This document shows, piece by piece, positions 29,254-36,940 of a stretch of 64,000 bases of DNA. The stretch spans positions 24,198 through 88,197 of the forward strand of contig NZ_BJDU01000011.1 of assembly GCF_005405305.1 (NCBI RefSeq), read 5' to 3'. The notes under the pieces are model-generated. The model was not told the origin of the DNA, made no database searches, and saw nothing but the letters and a program-made list of their open reading frames with translations. The position numbers and the translations under genes are program-made. Origin of the DNA: Companilactobacillus formosensis. Its GTDB lineage: Bacteria; Bacillota; Bacilli; Lactobacillales; Lactobacillaceae. Within the stretch, counting starts at the first letter, position 1; the number at the start of each line of letters is the position of its first letter.

Positions 29254-29604
29254 ATGGCAGTAACAAAAGAAGAAATATCAATGACAGGATTTGCAATCGT
29301 AGCATATGCAGGTGATGCAAAAACAGCTTTAATAAAAGCATTGGATAACGCTCGTGAGGGTAAAATTGAAGAAGCAAAAAAGTTAGTAGATGAAGCTAAT
29401 AAGTCTATTGTAGATGCACACAATGAACAAACTAAACTATTGGCAAACGAAGCTGGTGGCATGGATATGGATGTAACGTTTATCATGGTACATGGACAAG
29501 ATACTTTAATGAATACAATGATGTTGATGGATCAATGTAAGTTCTTTATTGATGAGTATGATCGTATTAATAAGATTGAGGAAAAATTGGGAATGAATAA
29601 ATAA
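29254..29604 (+). CDS. lacF: PTS lactose-specific EIIA, second copy
   Basis: The 116-residue EIIA is about 90 percent identical to the LacF at 25462 by eye, including the MVHGQDTLM active site with Thr in place of the second His. Silent differences are frequent, so the duplication is not recent. It is not followed by an EIICB or GH1 gene; a terminator and then a HAD and a lacT-like gene follow. It has its own cre, promoter and RAT and could supply extra EIIA to LacE or serve the orphan EIIC. Confidence 0.9.
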   Translation: MAVTKEEISMTGFAIVAYAGDAKTALIKALDNAREGKIEEAKKLVDEANKSIVDAHNEQTKLLANEAGGMDMDVTFIMVHGQDTLMNTMMLMDQCKFFIDEYDRINKIEEKLGMNK

Positions 29605-29609
29605 ATTTT

Positions 29610-29652
29610 AGGAACCTCGAGACAATAAAAAAGTCTCAAGGTTCTTTTTTCT
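29610..29652 (+). terminator. Terminator after lacF2
   Basis: AGGAACCTCGAGAC and GTCTCAAGGTTCT form a hairpin (one bulge) followed by six T. Confidence 0.82.
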
Positions 29653-29687
29653 ATTACAATAGAAAGTAAATAGACAGGAGGATTGTG

Positions 29688-30500
29688 ATGACTTACAAAT
29701 TAATTGCATTAGACATGGATGATACGCTTTTAACATCTCAAAAAACGATATCGGATAAGAATAAAGAAATGATTCAAAAGGCTCTTTCTAAGGGAATCAA
29801 AGTAGTTTTGTGTTCAGGAAGAACTCACAATGCAGTGGTAGATTACGCCAAAGAATTAGGTATCAAAGGTGCTGATCAATATATGATTACTAATGGTGGG
29901 GCGATTATTGAAAATCTAGAAGGTAAAATTATTTATCAACGGATGATGAGCAATGATTTTTATCGTAAATTTGTGCACTTTATTAAAGAGAATAATCTAC
30001 ATTATAATGTTGTTGATAATCAAGGCAGCACATACACTAGTCAAAATGATTGGTTTGATAAATATACTATTATGCAAGCATACGAAAATGATAACGGTTT
30101 GTTTGTCCGCGAACCAGATGATTTACCAAATAATTTTGAAATTACTAAAGCAATCATTAACGGCGATGAGAAGAAATTGGATGATATCACTCCAATGGTC
30201 AATGACAAATTTGCCAAGGATTATTTCGTAGTAAGGACTGGAGTAGGTTTCCTAGAAATTTTTCCTAAGGACGTTAACAAAGGCAATGCTATCAAAATTT
30301 TGGCCAAAGATTTAAATTTAGATTTGTCTGAAGTAATGGCGATGGGTGATCGTGATAATGATATTCCAATGTTAAAAATAGTTGGTAAAGGAATTGCTAT
30401 GGAAAATGGGATGCCAAAAGTAAAGGCAGCCGCTGATTTTGTGACAGCCGACAATAATCATAGTGGAGTAGGTTTAGCAATCGAAAAGTTTGCTTTGTAA
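29688..30500 (+). CDS. Cof-type HAD-IIB phosphatase, paralogue of the 23561 gene
   Basis: The 270-residue HAD protein has MDDTLLTS (nucleophile Asp), CSGRT and MGDRDNDIPML motifs and a C2 cap. It aligns along its whole length with the HAD at 23561 (shared YTSQND/YTSNRD, VVRTGVGFLEI and DVNKGNA segments). The ATG at 29688 follows GGAGG; the ATG at 29685 is closer to the site and less likely. It sits between lacF2 and lacT2, so the HAD/antiterminator/EIIA set occurs twice around lacEG. Confidence 0.86.
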   Translation: MTYKLIALDMDDTLLTSQKTISDKNKEMIQKALSKGIKVVLCSGRTHNAVVDYAKELGIKGADQYMITNGGAIIENLEGKIIYQRMMSNDFYRKFVHFIKENNLHYNVVDNQGSTYTSQNDWFDKYTIMQAYENDNGLFVREPDDLPNNFEITKAIINGDEKKLDDITPMVNDKFAKDYFVVRTGVGFLEIFPKDVNKGNAIKILAKDLNLDLSEVMAMGDRDNDIPMLKIVGKGIAMENGMPKVKAAADFVTADNNHSGVGLAIEKFAL

Positions 30501-30598
30501 AAATATAATCTTTTATTAGCATGCGCTTTCATTATTTTGCTTGATTTAACCGCAAACGTCTGAAAGTACTTTATAATTAAAGTTATGAGGAGGGGATT

Positions 30599-31456
30599 AT
30601 GCGATTACTGATTGAGCAAGTTTTTAATAACAATACAGCTGTCGTTAATTTGGGGGATGACCAACACGCGATAGTTAAAGGCAAAGGGATAGCCTTCAAT
30701 AAATCTAAAAAATCCTTTCTAGATAGTTCCAAAATAGAGAGGATTTTTTATTTGGATTCTGAGGAATCACAAAAGGATTTATATTTTTTATTAAAGGATA
30801 TCCCCATCGATGTAGTGACTACGACGTATGAAATAGTCGATTATGCCAAGAAGAAATTCAATTATTCAGTTATGGATTATATCTATATAACGCTCAGTGA
30901 CCACATATTTGGAGCGTACCAGCGTTATAATAATGGACAATATAAGGAAAGCCACATTCCTGATATGAGTGATAATTATTTGGATGAATATTTGATAGCT
31001 AGTAAAGGATTAAGTATCATTAATCATAATTTAAATATTCACTTACCAGACTCAGAAATTAAAAACATAGCGTTACATTTTATCAATGCCAAGACAGATA
31101 AAAAAATTCCAAAGCATAACGATAAAGTTAAAGTGGATTTTGATAAAATTATTAAAAGGGTAATGATTAAAAATAATATTTTCCGAACTAAAAGCAACAG
31201 TAATTATTATGATCGTTTCATGGTTCATTTACAGTATTTGTCCCAGAGATTGAATAATAAAACTCAAGATACTAATTTTGATAAAAAAATCGAATTAGAA
31301 ATGGAAAGAGACTATCCAGGTTCAACGAGTATTGCCAAACAAATTTCATTTGAAATCAAACAAGCAATGGGAGTGGAATTGAGTAGTAAAGAATTGTTGT
31401 ATTTTATTATTCATATTCAACGAATCACTCAAGAAGATGGCTTAAATCAAAAATAA
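30599..31456 (+). CDS. BglG/LicT family antiterminator, second LacT-like copy
   Basis: The 285-residue paralogue of LacT has a CAT RNA-binding domain (EQVFNNNTAVVNLGD; AIVKGKGIAF) and two PRDs. All four PRD histidine segments are kept: SDHIFGAYQR, IALHFINA, MVHLQYLSQR and FIIHIQRI. It has no PTS permease gene behind it and lies downstream of the unit that it may control. It could act on either RAT at 24475 or 29123. The start ATG follows GAGGAGGGG. A possible, poorly matching cre (11/14) lies upstream at 30518. Confidence 0.88.
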   Translation: MRLLIEQVFNNNTAVVNLGDDQHAIVKGKGIAFNKSKKSFLDSSKIERIFYLDSEESQKDLYFLLKDIPIDVVTTTYEIVDYAKKKFNYSVMDYIYITLSDHIFGAYQRYNNGQYKESHIPDMSDNYLDEYLIASKGLSIINHNLNIHLPDSEIKNIALHFINAKTDKKIPKHNDKVKVDFDKIIKRVMIKNNIFRTKSNSNYYDRFMVHLQYLSQRLNNKTQDTNFDKKIELEMERDYPGSTSIAKQISFEIKQAMGVELSSKELLYFIIHIQRITQEDGLNQK

Positions 31457-31474
31457 GTAAAATTCTAATAAAGT

Positions 31475-31539
31475 AAGGATTTATTTTTCATAAATGATGC
31501 AATACTTGTGTCGATTTATTGGAAATAAGTCCTTTTTTT
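31475..31539 (+). terminator. Terminator after lacT2
   Basis: AAGGATTTATTT pairs with GGAAATAAGTCCTT across a 30-base loop, followed by a long T run. Confidence 0.65.
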
Positions 31540-31670
31540 CTTTTATTAAATAAAAATTAGAATCACAGCAAACCCCATGGAAATTCAAGAAAAATTGGAA
31601 GATTATTATGTTTTGAATGATTGATACTTGAATTATAATTAGAAAATATTTAATATTATTAATAAATGGT

Positions 31671-31698
31671 TTGACAGATTAAAATAGAGTGCTAATCT
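31671..31698 (+). promoter_or_regulatory. Promoter of the gamma-glutamyl hydrolase gene
   Basis: TTGACA (31671-31676, perfect) and TAATCT (31693-31698) are separated by 16 bases. Confidence 0.6.
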
Positions 31699-31728
31699 AA
31701 AATAAAATTGGAAAAGGAGCGATTGCTC

Positions 31729-32442
31729 ATGAGTAAATTAATTGGAATTACCGCAGATATTTTTTTAGGTGCTACAGACGTGATCAATCAAAAGCTAATG
31801 GATTTCGTTCCACGTCCGCTCGTTAATGGAGTTATCGCTGCCGGTGGTATTCCAGTTAGTTTACCCTCAATTCCTAAAGAAGAAGTCAATGGTTTGATAG
31901 CTAGATTGGATGGAATCATTTTTCCTGGTGGTCCTGATATTGATCCAATTTTTATGGGTGAAGAACCGATACCTAGTCTTGGTGTGACTAATCGAACTAG
32001 AGATTTATTTGAAATCGCTTTGGCTAGAACAGCAGTCGCTAAAAAGATTCCCATTTTAGGAATTTGTCGTGGGGCTCAAGTTATTGACGTAGCTTTGGGT
32101 GGTTCCGTCTATCAAGATCTGCCAAGTCAATATCCAGGAAAATTATTAAAACATCACCAGCAATCACCTGGAGATCAACCAACTCATTTTGTTTCGGTCA
32201 ACCATGATTCTAAATTATTTAAGTCAATTGGAGATAATGTCTTCGTTAATTCTAGACATCATCAGGCAATTAAGAACGTCCCAGAAGGACTAAAAGTTGT
32301 CTCCAAAGCAACTGACGGCGTGATTGAAGGAATTGAAAATGATGATGCGACTGTTCAAGCTGTTCAGTGGCATCCAGAAAATCTATGGCAGCATGATTCT
32401 CAACAATTGCAAATTTTTAAGGATTTTATTGCTCGAACATAA
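31729..32442 (+). CDS. Class I glutamine amidotransferase-like gamma-glutamyl hydrolase (peptidase C26, PuuD type)
   Basis: The 237-residue protein has the class I amidotransferase triad: the nucleophile Cys in ILGICRGAQVIDV (near 110) and the His-Glu in VQWHPENLW (near 217). The N-terminal FPGGPDIDP loop is typical of the PuuD-like gamma-glutamyl-GABA hydrolase group. It likely removes gamma-glutamyl groups from an amine or peptide in the cytoplasm; the substrate is not readable. The ATG at 31729 lies nine bases after AAGGAG. It is monocistronic, before the riboflavin riboswitch. Confidence 0.87.
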   Translation: MSKLIGITADIFLGATDVINQKLMDFVPRPLVNGVIAAGGIPVSLPSIPKEEVNGLIARLDGIIFPGGPDIDPIFMGEEPIPSLGVTNRTRDLFEIALARTAVAKKIPILGICRGAQVIDVALGGSVYQDLPSQYPGKLLKHHQQSPGDQPTHFVSVNHDSKLFKSIGDNVFVNSRHHQAIKNVPEGLKVVSKATDGVIEGIENDDATVQAVQWHPENLWQHDSQQLQIFKDFIART

Positions 32443-32455
32443 TAATAAAACAAAC

Positions 32456-32484
32456 TTGTCAAAAATATTTTTGTGTTGTAGTAT
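32456..32484 (+). promoter_or_regulatory. Promoter of the rib operon
   Basis: TTGTCA (32456-32461) and TAGTAT (32479-32484) are 17 bases apart, ending about 25 bases before the riboswitch. Confidence 0.65.
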
Positions 32485-32508
32485 TTTTAACTGAAAACTG
32501 AATAGATT

Positions 32509-32640
32509 TCTTCGGGGCAGGGTGTAATTCCCGACCGACGGTGACAATTCAACGAAATTGAAGTCCGTGACCCACGCAAGTGGTGGACCTGGTGAGAATC
32601 CGGGACCGACAGTATAGTCTGGATGGTAGAAGAACAATGA
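32509..32640 (+). promoter_or_regulatory. FMN riboswitch (RFN element)
   Basis: The RFN core is clear: TTCGGGGCAGGGTG, then AATTCCCGACCGACGGTG, AGTCCGTGACCCACG, GGTGGACCTGGTGAGAATC and CGGGACCGACAGTATAGTC. FMN binding should favour the terminator at 32711 and shut down the rib genes. With the terminator and leader it fills most of the gene-free stretch 32443-32760. Confidence 0.95.
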
Positions 32641-32710
32641 GATAATTATTTCATGCTATTAGTCGGCTTATTTGAGTCGCTCTCGTGTGAAATCTTATTT
32701 AGCTTATCTT

Positions 32711-32744
32711 GGACCCCGCATATTTTTATGTGGGGTCTTTTTTT
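32711..32744 (+). terminator. Riboswitch expression-platform terminator
   Basis: GACCCCGCATA and TATGTGGGGTC form a strong hairpin followed by eight T, between the FMN aptamer and ribD. Confidence 0.92.
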
Positions 32745-32760
32745 GTGGGGTGAATAGGAT

Positions 32761-33792
32761 TTGGATAGATTTATGAAATTAGCTTTTGAACAAGCAAAGA
32801 AAGGGAAAGATACTTGGACGAATCCACAAGTTGGTGCTGTGATCGTAAAAAACAATCGAGTTTTAGGTCAAGGATATCATGCAACTTTTGGACGTGAACA
32901 TGCAGAAATCAATGCTTTCAAGTCATTAAAAAATATTGATGATGTCAAAGATGCAACGTTATATGTAACTTTGGAACCTTGTTCGCATTTTGGTAAAACA
33001 CCACCTTGCGTCCAAACAATAGTTCAGCTAGGTGTTAAAAAAGTCGTCATTGGTCAAATTGATCCTAATCCACTGGTAAGTGGCAAAGGTGTTAAGTATT
33101 TACAAGATCACGGAGTGGTAGTTGAGGAACAGTTGATTAATTCTGAATTAAATCGTTCATACAATTATTTTTATAAGAATAATCGACCATTAGTGACAAT
33201 TAAATACGCAATGACTTTGGACGGTAAGATTAATAAAAATAAAGGTCAACGGTCAATCGTATCCAATCAGGCTGCTTTTGAGGATTCTCAGCAATTGCGC
33301 AGTCGACAACAAGTTATTTTGATTGGGGAAAATACCTTAAAAGTCGATGATCCAGCTTTGACCGTTAGGGACAAAAAAATGCTCTTTCCACCTATCAGAG
33401 CGGTAGTCGTTAAAGATATCAATCAAATATCCTTAGACTTAAAGATTTTTCAAACAAATGAACCAATCTGGTTTTTTAGTGAAAAGGGTAATCGCCGAAC
33501 TCTACCAGAAAATACGCGCGTAATTGTCGGCGAGTGGACACCAGAAAATATTTTGAATTATTTGGCTACTCAAAAGATTCAAGCGGTTTTAATCGAAGGT
33601 GGCAGTTTCTTGCAAGCTAAGTTTTTATCCGCAGGTCTGGTAGAAAAATTAGTAATTTATTTAGCAAATAAAATTTATGGTTCTGGCTTACCAGCAGTCT
33701 GGGGCGTGGATTTTGATCCTATAGATTTTATTGAACCAACTGTAGAAAAATTAAGAGATAATTTGAAAATAACGACGTGGAGGAAAGACTGA
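32761..33792 (+). CDS. ribD: Bifunctional riboflavin deaminase/reductase RibD
   Basis: The 343-residue enzyme performs the pyrimidine deaminase and reductase steps of riboflavin synthesis. The N-terminal deaminase domain (1-145) has the zinc motif HAEINAF and PCSHFGKTPPC. The reductase domain (about 150-343) begins TIKYAMTLDGKI and carries IEGGSFLQAKF. The start is TTG at 32761, placing MDRFMKLAFEQAKKG as in other RibD proteins, after GGGGTG. The stop overlaps the ribE start (TGATG). Confidence 0.95.
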   Translation: MDRFMKLAFEQAKKGKDTWTNPQVGAVIVKNNRVLGQGYHATFGREHAEINAFKSLKNIDDVKDATLYVTLEPCSHFGKTPPCVQTIVQLGVKKVVIGQIDPNPLVSGKGVKYLQDHGVVVEEQLINSELNRSYNYFYKNNRPLVTIKYAMTLDGKINKNKGQRSIVSNQAAFEDSQQLRSRQQVILIGENTLKVDDPALTVRDKKMLFPPIRAVVVKDINQISLDLKIFQTNEPIWFFSEKGNRRTLPENTRVIVGEWTPENILNYLATQKIQAVLIEGGSFLQAKFLSAGLVEKLVIYLANKIYGSGLPAVWGVDFDPIDFIEPTVEKLRDNLKITTWRKD

Positions 33793-34391
33793 TGTTCACA
33801 GGAATCATTAAAAATATTGGAACGATTGTTGATATAAATCAAGAAAATGACAATTATCGTTTAACTATCGAACATGGTTTGAAGGATATAAATTTAGGCG
33901 ACAGTATTGCTATCAATGGAATTTGTCTAACTGTTGTTGATTTTCAAACTAACCAATTTCAAGTTGATGTCATGCCGGAGACCATTAAAAGAACTAATTT
34001 AACGGAAATGTCAGTTGGAACAAAGGTAAATCTAGAACCAGCGTTGAAGCCAAACTCTGAGATTGGTGGTCATTTTGTTTTAGGACATGTTGATACGACA
34101 GGAAATTTATTATCCAGAGAAGTAACTAAAAATTCAGTATTATTAACCTTTTCAATATCTAAAAAGTACAATCCTTATTTAGTTGAAAAAGGTTCAATTG
34201 CTGTTGATGGCGTGAGTTTGACCTTGATTGCGGTAACTGACGATACTTTTCAGGTGGGCATCATTCCTTATACCCAAGACGAAACAATTCTGGGTTCTTT
34301 AGAGGTTGATCAGACAGTTAATTTAGAAACTGATATTTTAGGAAAATACATTTATAAAGATTTGAAACGGAGCTATCCAAATGAAAAATAA
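33792..34391 (+). CDS. ribE: Riboflavin synthase alpha chain
   Basis: The 199-residue protein with two internal lumazine-binding repeats (about 1-95 and 98-190) converts 6,7-dimethyl-8-ribityllumazine to riboflavin. It begins MFTGIIKNIGTI and has GHFVLGHVDTTG in the second repeat, as expected. The ATG at 33792 overlaps the ribD stop, with GGAGGAAAG upstream. The 3' end overlaps ribBA by 11 bases. Confidence 0.95.
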   Translation: MFTGIIKNIGTIVDINQENDNYRLTIEHGLKDINLGDSIAINGICLTVVDFQTNQFQVDVMPETIKRTNLTEMSVGTKVNLEPALKPNSEIGGHFVLGHVDTTGNLLSREVTKNSVLLTFSISKKYNPYLVEKGSIAVDGVSLTLIAVTDDTFQVGIIPYTQDETILGSLEVDQTVNLETDILGKYIYKDLKRSYPNEK

Positions 34392-35583
34392 TGAAATCAT
34401 TGCCAAAGTTGAACGGGCAATAGCAGATTTGAAACAAGGAAAACTGATAATTGTCGCCGATTCTGAAAAAAGAGAAGCTGAAGGAGACATGGTCGGGTTG
34501 GCAGATTTCGTCACTCCAGAAAACGTTAATTTCATGATTACGCATGCCCGTGGTTTATTATGTGTGCCAATGGCTAAATCAGTTGCTGAGAAATTAAACT
34601 TGCATCCGATGACTAAATCACACGATGCTTTTGGAACAGCTTTTACTGTAAGTACTGATAGTAAAGAAACCACGACAGGAATTTCAGCCTTTGATCGTGC
34701 TAAAACGATTCAGAAACTAGCTCAATCAAATGACGCCAATGACTTTTATCATCCAGGTCATATTTTCCCACTGATTGCTAGAGATAATGGTGTGATTGAA
34801 AGAGACGGTCATACTGAAGCAGCGATTGATCTGGCTAAAATTGCTCAAGTAACACCGGTAGCTTATATTTGTGAAGTAGTTAGAGAGAACGGTCGCATGG
34901 CTAGAAGACCTCAATTAAAACAAATTGCTCAAGAAAATAATTTAGCGTTTATTACGATTGCTGATATTATCAATTATCGCTATTTAAAGAATTTTAATAT
35001 TTTGCAAGCAGTATCAGATGTTGATCTGCCGACAAAATTTGGTCATTTCCGCCTGAAATCATTTACTTACAAAGATGAGCCAGTCTTAGTAATTTATAAA
35101 GGCCAAATTGAAAATAAGTCTGATTTATTATTGCGAGTCCACTCAGAATGTTTGACTGGAGATATTTTAGGTTCAAGGCGTTGTGATTGTGGTGAACAAT
35201 TAGAGCAATCACTTCAAAGAATTGAAAAAAATGGCAGTGGTGCCGTAATCTATTTGCATCAAGAAGGCCGAGGCATTGGTTTAATCAATAAGCTACGTGC
35301 TTATCAATTACAAGATGAAGGTTTAGATACGGTTGAAGCTAACTTGAAACTTGGTTTTAAAGCTGACCAAAGGGACTATCGCATTGTTTTAGCAATTTTG
35401 GAAGAGCTAGGCGTCGAATCAGTTGATTTATTGACAAACAATCCTGAAAAATTAAAGCAACTGGAGCAATTTGATTTAAAAGTAAATCGTATAGCTTTAG
35501 AAACGAAACCCAATGCTAATGACATTGATTATTTAAGAACGAAGAAACAAAAATTCAATCATTTATTAAACGAGGTAGATTAG
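34381..35583 (+). CDS. ribBA: 3,4-dihydroxy-2-butanone-4-phosphate synthase / GTP cyclohydrolase II
   Basis: The 400-residue fusion has an N-terminal RibB domain (1-205; VADSEKREAEGDMV, THARGLLCVPM, HTEAAIDL) and a C-terminal GTP cyclohydrolase II domain (from about 208; HSECLTGDILGSRRCDCGEQL with the zinc cysteines, and HQEGRGIGLINKLRAYQLQD). It makes both precursors of lumazine. It overlaps ribE and is one base from ribH. Confidence 0.96.
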   Translation: MKNNEIIAKVERAIADLKQGKLIIVADSEKREAEGDMVGLADFVTPENVNFMITHARGLLCVPMAKSVAEKLNLHPMTKSHDAFGTAFTVSTDSKETTTGISAFDRAKTIQKLAQSNDANDFYHPGHIFPLIARDNGVIERDGHTEAAIDLAKIAQVTPVAYICEVVRENGRMARRPQLKQIAQENNLAFITIADIINYRYLKNFNILQAVSDVDLPTKFGHFRLKSFTYKDEPVLVIYKGQIENKSDLLLRVHSECLTGDILGSRRCDCGEQLEQSLQRIEKNGSGAVIYLHQEGRGIGLINKLRAYQLQDEGLDTVEANLKLGFKADQRDYRIVLAILEELGVESVDLLTNNPEKLKQLEQFDLKVNRIALETKPNANDIDYLRTKKQKFNHLLNEVD

Positions 35584-35584
35584 G

Positions 35585-36046
35585 ATGAAACAAATTAACG
35601 GAAATTTGAACGGTCAAGGGTTAAGAATTGGTATCGTAGTTGCTAAATTTAATGAAGTAGTTACCAATAAGTTATTGTCTGGTGCGTTGGATAAACTGGA
35701 ACAACTTAATGTTGATACAGAAGATATCACGATTATTAAAGTTCCAGGAGCTTTTGAAATTCCTCGAATGGCAAAAAAATTGGCAAATAGTGGTCAAGTT
35801 GATGGAATCATTACTTTAGGAGCAGTTGTCAGAGGTGAGACCGCTCATTTTGATTATGTTTGTTCTCAATCGGCAGCCGGAGTCAGTCAAGTATCCTTAA
35901 ATGGTGAAGTTCCAGTCATGTATGGTATCTTGACTACTAATGATATGTCGCAAGCTTTGAATCGAGCTGGGGGGAAAGCTGGTAATAAAGGCAGTGAATG
36001 CGCAAGTGATGTCGTTGAGGTCATCAATGCCGAAAAAAATATTTAA
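35585..36046 (+). CDS. ribH: 6,7-dimethyl-8-ribityllumazine synthase
   Basis: The 153-residue enzyme condenses the RibA-derived and RibB-derived precursors. Family motifs are RIGIVVAKFNEVVT, VPGAFEIP, LGAVVRGETAHFDYVC and GILTTNDMSQAL (Thr where many have Thr-Glu). It has the usual length and is last in the operon. I see no strong terminator after it, so read-through into the following HAD gene is possible. Confidence 0.95.
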   Translation: MKQINGNLNGQGLRIGIVVAKFNEVVTNKLLSGALDKLEQLNVDTEDITIIKVPGAFEIPRMAKKLANSGQVDGIITLGAVVRGETAHFDYVCSQSAAGVSQVSLNGEVPVMYGILTTNDMSQALNRAGGKAGNKGSECASDVVEVINAEKNI

Positions 36047-36135
36047 CAATCCCAATTGTCTATTAACTCTATATAACAAAATCGTTATTTTGGATTACAA
36101 TTTTAATAGAAAGAGTAATTTAAGGAGTGTTATGT

Positions 36136-36897
36136 ATGGGTTATAAATTAATTGCAATCGATATGGATGGTACGCTCTTGAATTCCAAACAGAAGGTTTC
36201 TCAAAAAAATATTCAGGCAATTCAAGAAGCTAAATCAAAGGGAGTTTATATAGTACTTTGTTCAGGTCGAGCTTACGATGGGATAATTGACAGTGCCAAG
36301 GTTTTAGGAATCAACGAGTCAGATCAATATATGATTTGTTATGGTGGTAGCGTTATTCAAAACTACGATCAAGAGGTCCTTTATCAACGGACTTTGAAGA
36401 ATGAAAATTGTGAAGAAATTGCCCGCTTCTTAACGGATAAAAAAATCCATTACAAATTTATTGATAATACCGGAACGCTATATCAGTCGTATCAAGATTG
36501 GATTGAAAAACACATGCTAAATCCAAAACTAGGTATCGTCAAAGTATTATTAAAAACTAGAAAGCATAAGTTACCAGAAGTTTTGAAGCTAGTACATGAA
36601 CAATATGATAGTAATTATTTTGTCGTTCAAACGAGTGAAAAAGAATTGGAGATTTTTCCAAAAGATGTCAACAAGGGAAATGCTCTAGAAAGATTAACTA
36701 AATATCTAAAAATCAGTCCCAAAGAAGTCATGGCTATTGGGGATTATGATAACGATATGCCGATGTTTAGAACTGCAAAATTCAGTGTTGCTGTTGGCAA
36801 TGCCATTCCGAAAGTAAAAGATTTGAGCGATGTTGTAGTAGCTGATAATGATCACGATGGTGTAGCGGAAGCAATTGAAAAATATGTTTTGAAGTAA
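36136..36897 (+). CDS. Cof-type HAD-IIB phosphatase downstream of ribH
   Basis: The 253-residue HAD protein has MDGTLLNS (nucleophile Asp), CSGRAYDG and IGDYDNDMPMF motifs. It is shorter in the cap than the other HADs here. Cof-type phosphatases include enzymes that dephosphorylate the riboflavin intermediate 5-amino-6-ribitylamino-uracil phosphate, the step missing from ribDEBAH, so its place 89 bases after ribH is suggestive (inference). The ATG at 36136 follows AAGGAG; the ATG at 36132 is followed by an early stop. Confidence 0.86.
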   Translation: MGYKLIAIDMDGTLLNSKQKVSQKNIQAIQEAKSKGVYIVLCSGRAYDGIIDSAKVLGINESDQYMICYGGSVIQNYDQEVLYQRTLKNENCEEIARFLTDKKIHYKFIDNTGTLYQSYQDWIEKHMLNPKLGIVKVLLKTRKHKLPEVLKLVHEQYDSNYFVVQTSEKELEIFPKDVNKGNALERLTKYLKISPKEVMAIGDYDNDMPMFRTAKFSVAVGNAIPKVKDLSDVVVADNDHDGVAEAIEKYVLK

Positions 36898-36900
36898 GCA

Positions 36901-36933
36901 AAAGGACATCCAAATTTGGGTGTCCTTTTTCAT
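36901..36933. terminator. Bidirectional terminator between HAD and LysR genes
   Basis: AAAGGACATCC and GGGTGTCCTTT flank an AAATTT loop, with T runs on both sides, between convergent genes. Confidence 0.88.
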
Positions 36934-36940
36934 GTAAAAA

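Noticed and set aside
29226..29486. Minus-strand frames opposite lacF2
   Set aside because: Low-complexity Ser/Ala-rich or Leu-rich translations antisense to a conserved EIIA gene; shadow frames only.
30518..30531. cre-like sequence AGCATGCGCTTTCA before lacT2
   Set aside because: Only 11 of 14 positions fit the consensus; not listed as a site.
34338..34673. 111-aa minus-strand open frame inside ribE/ribBA
   Set aside because: It is antisense to two clearly conserved riboflavin genes and has no ribosome binding site.
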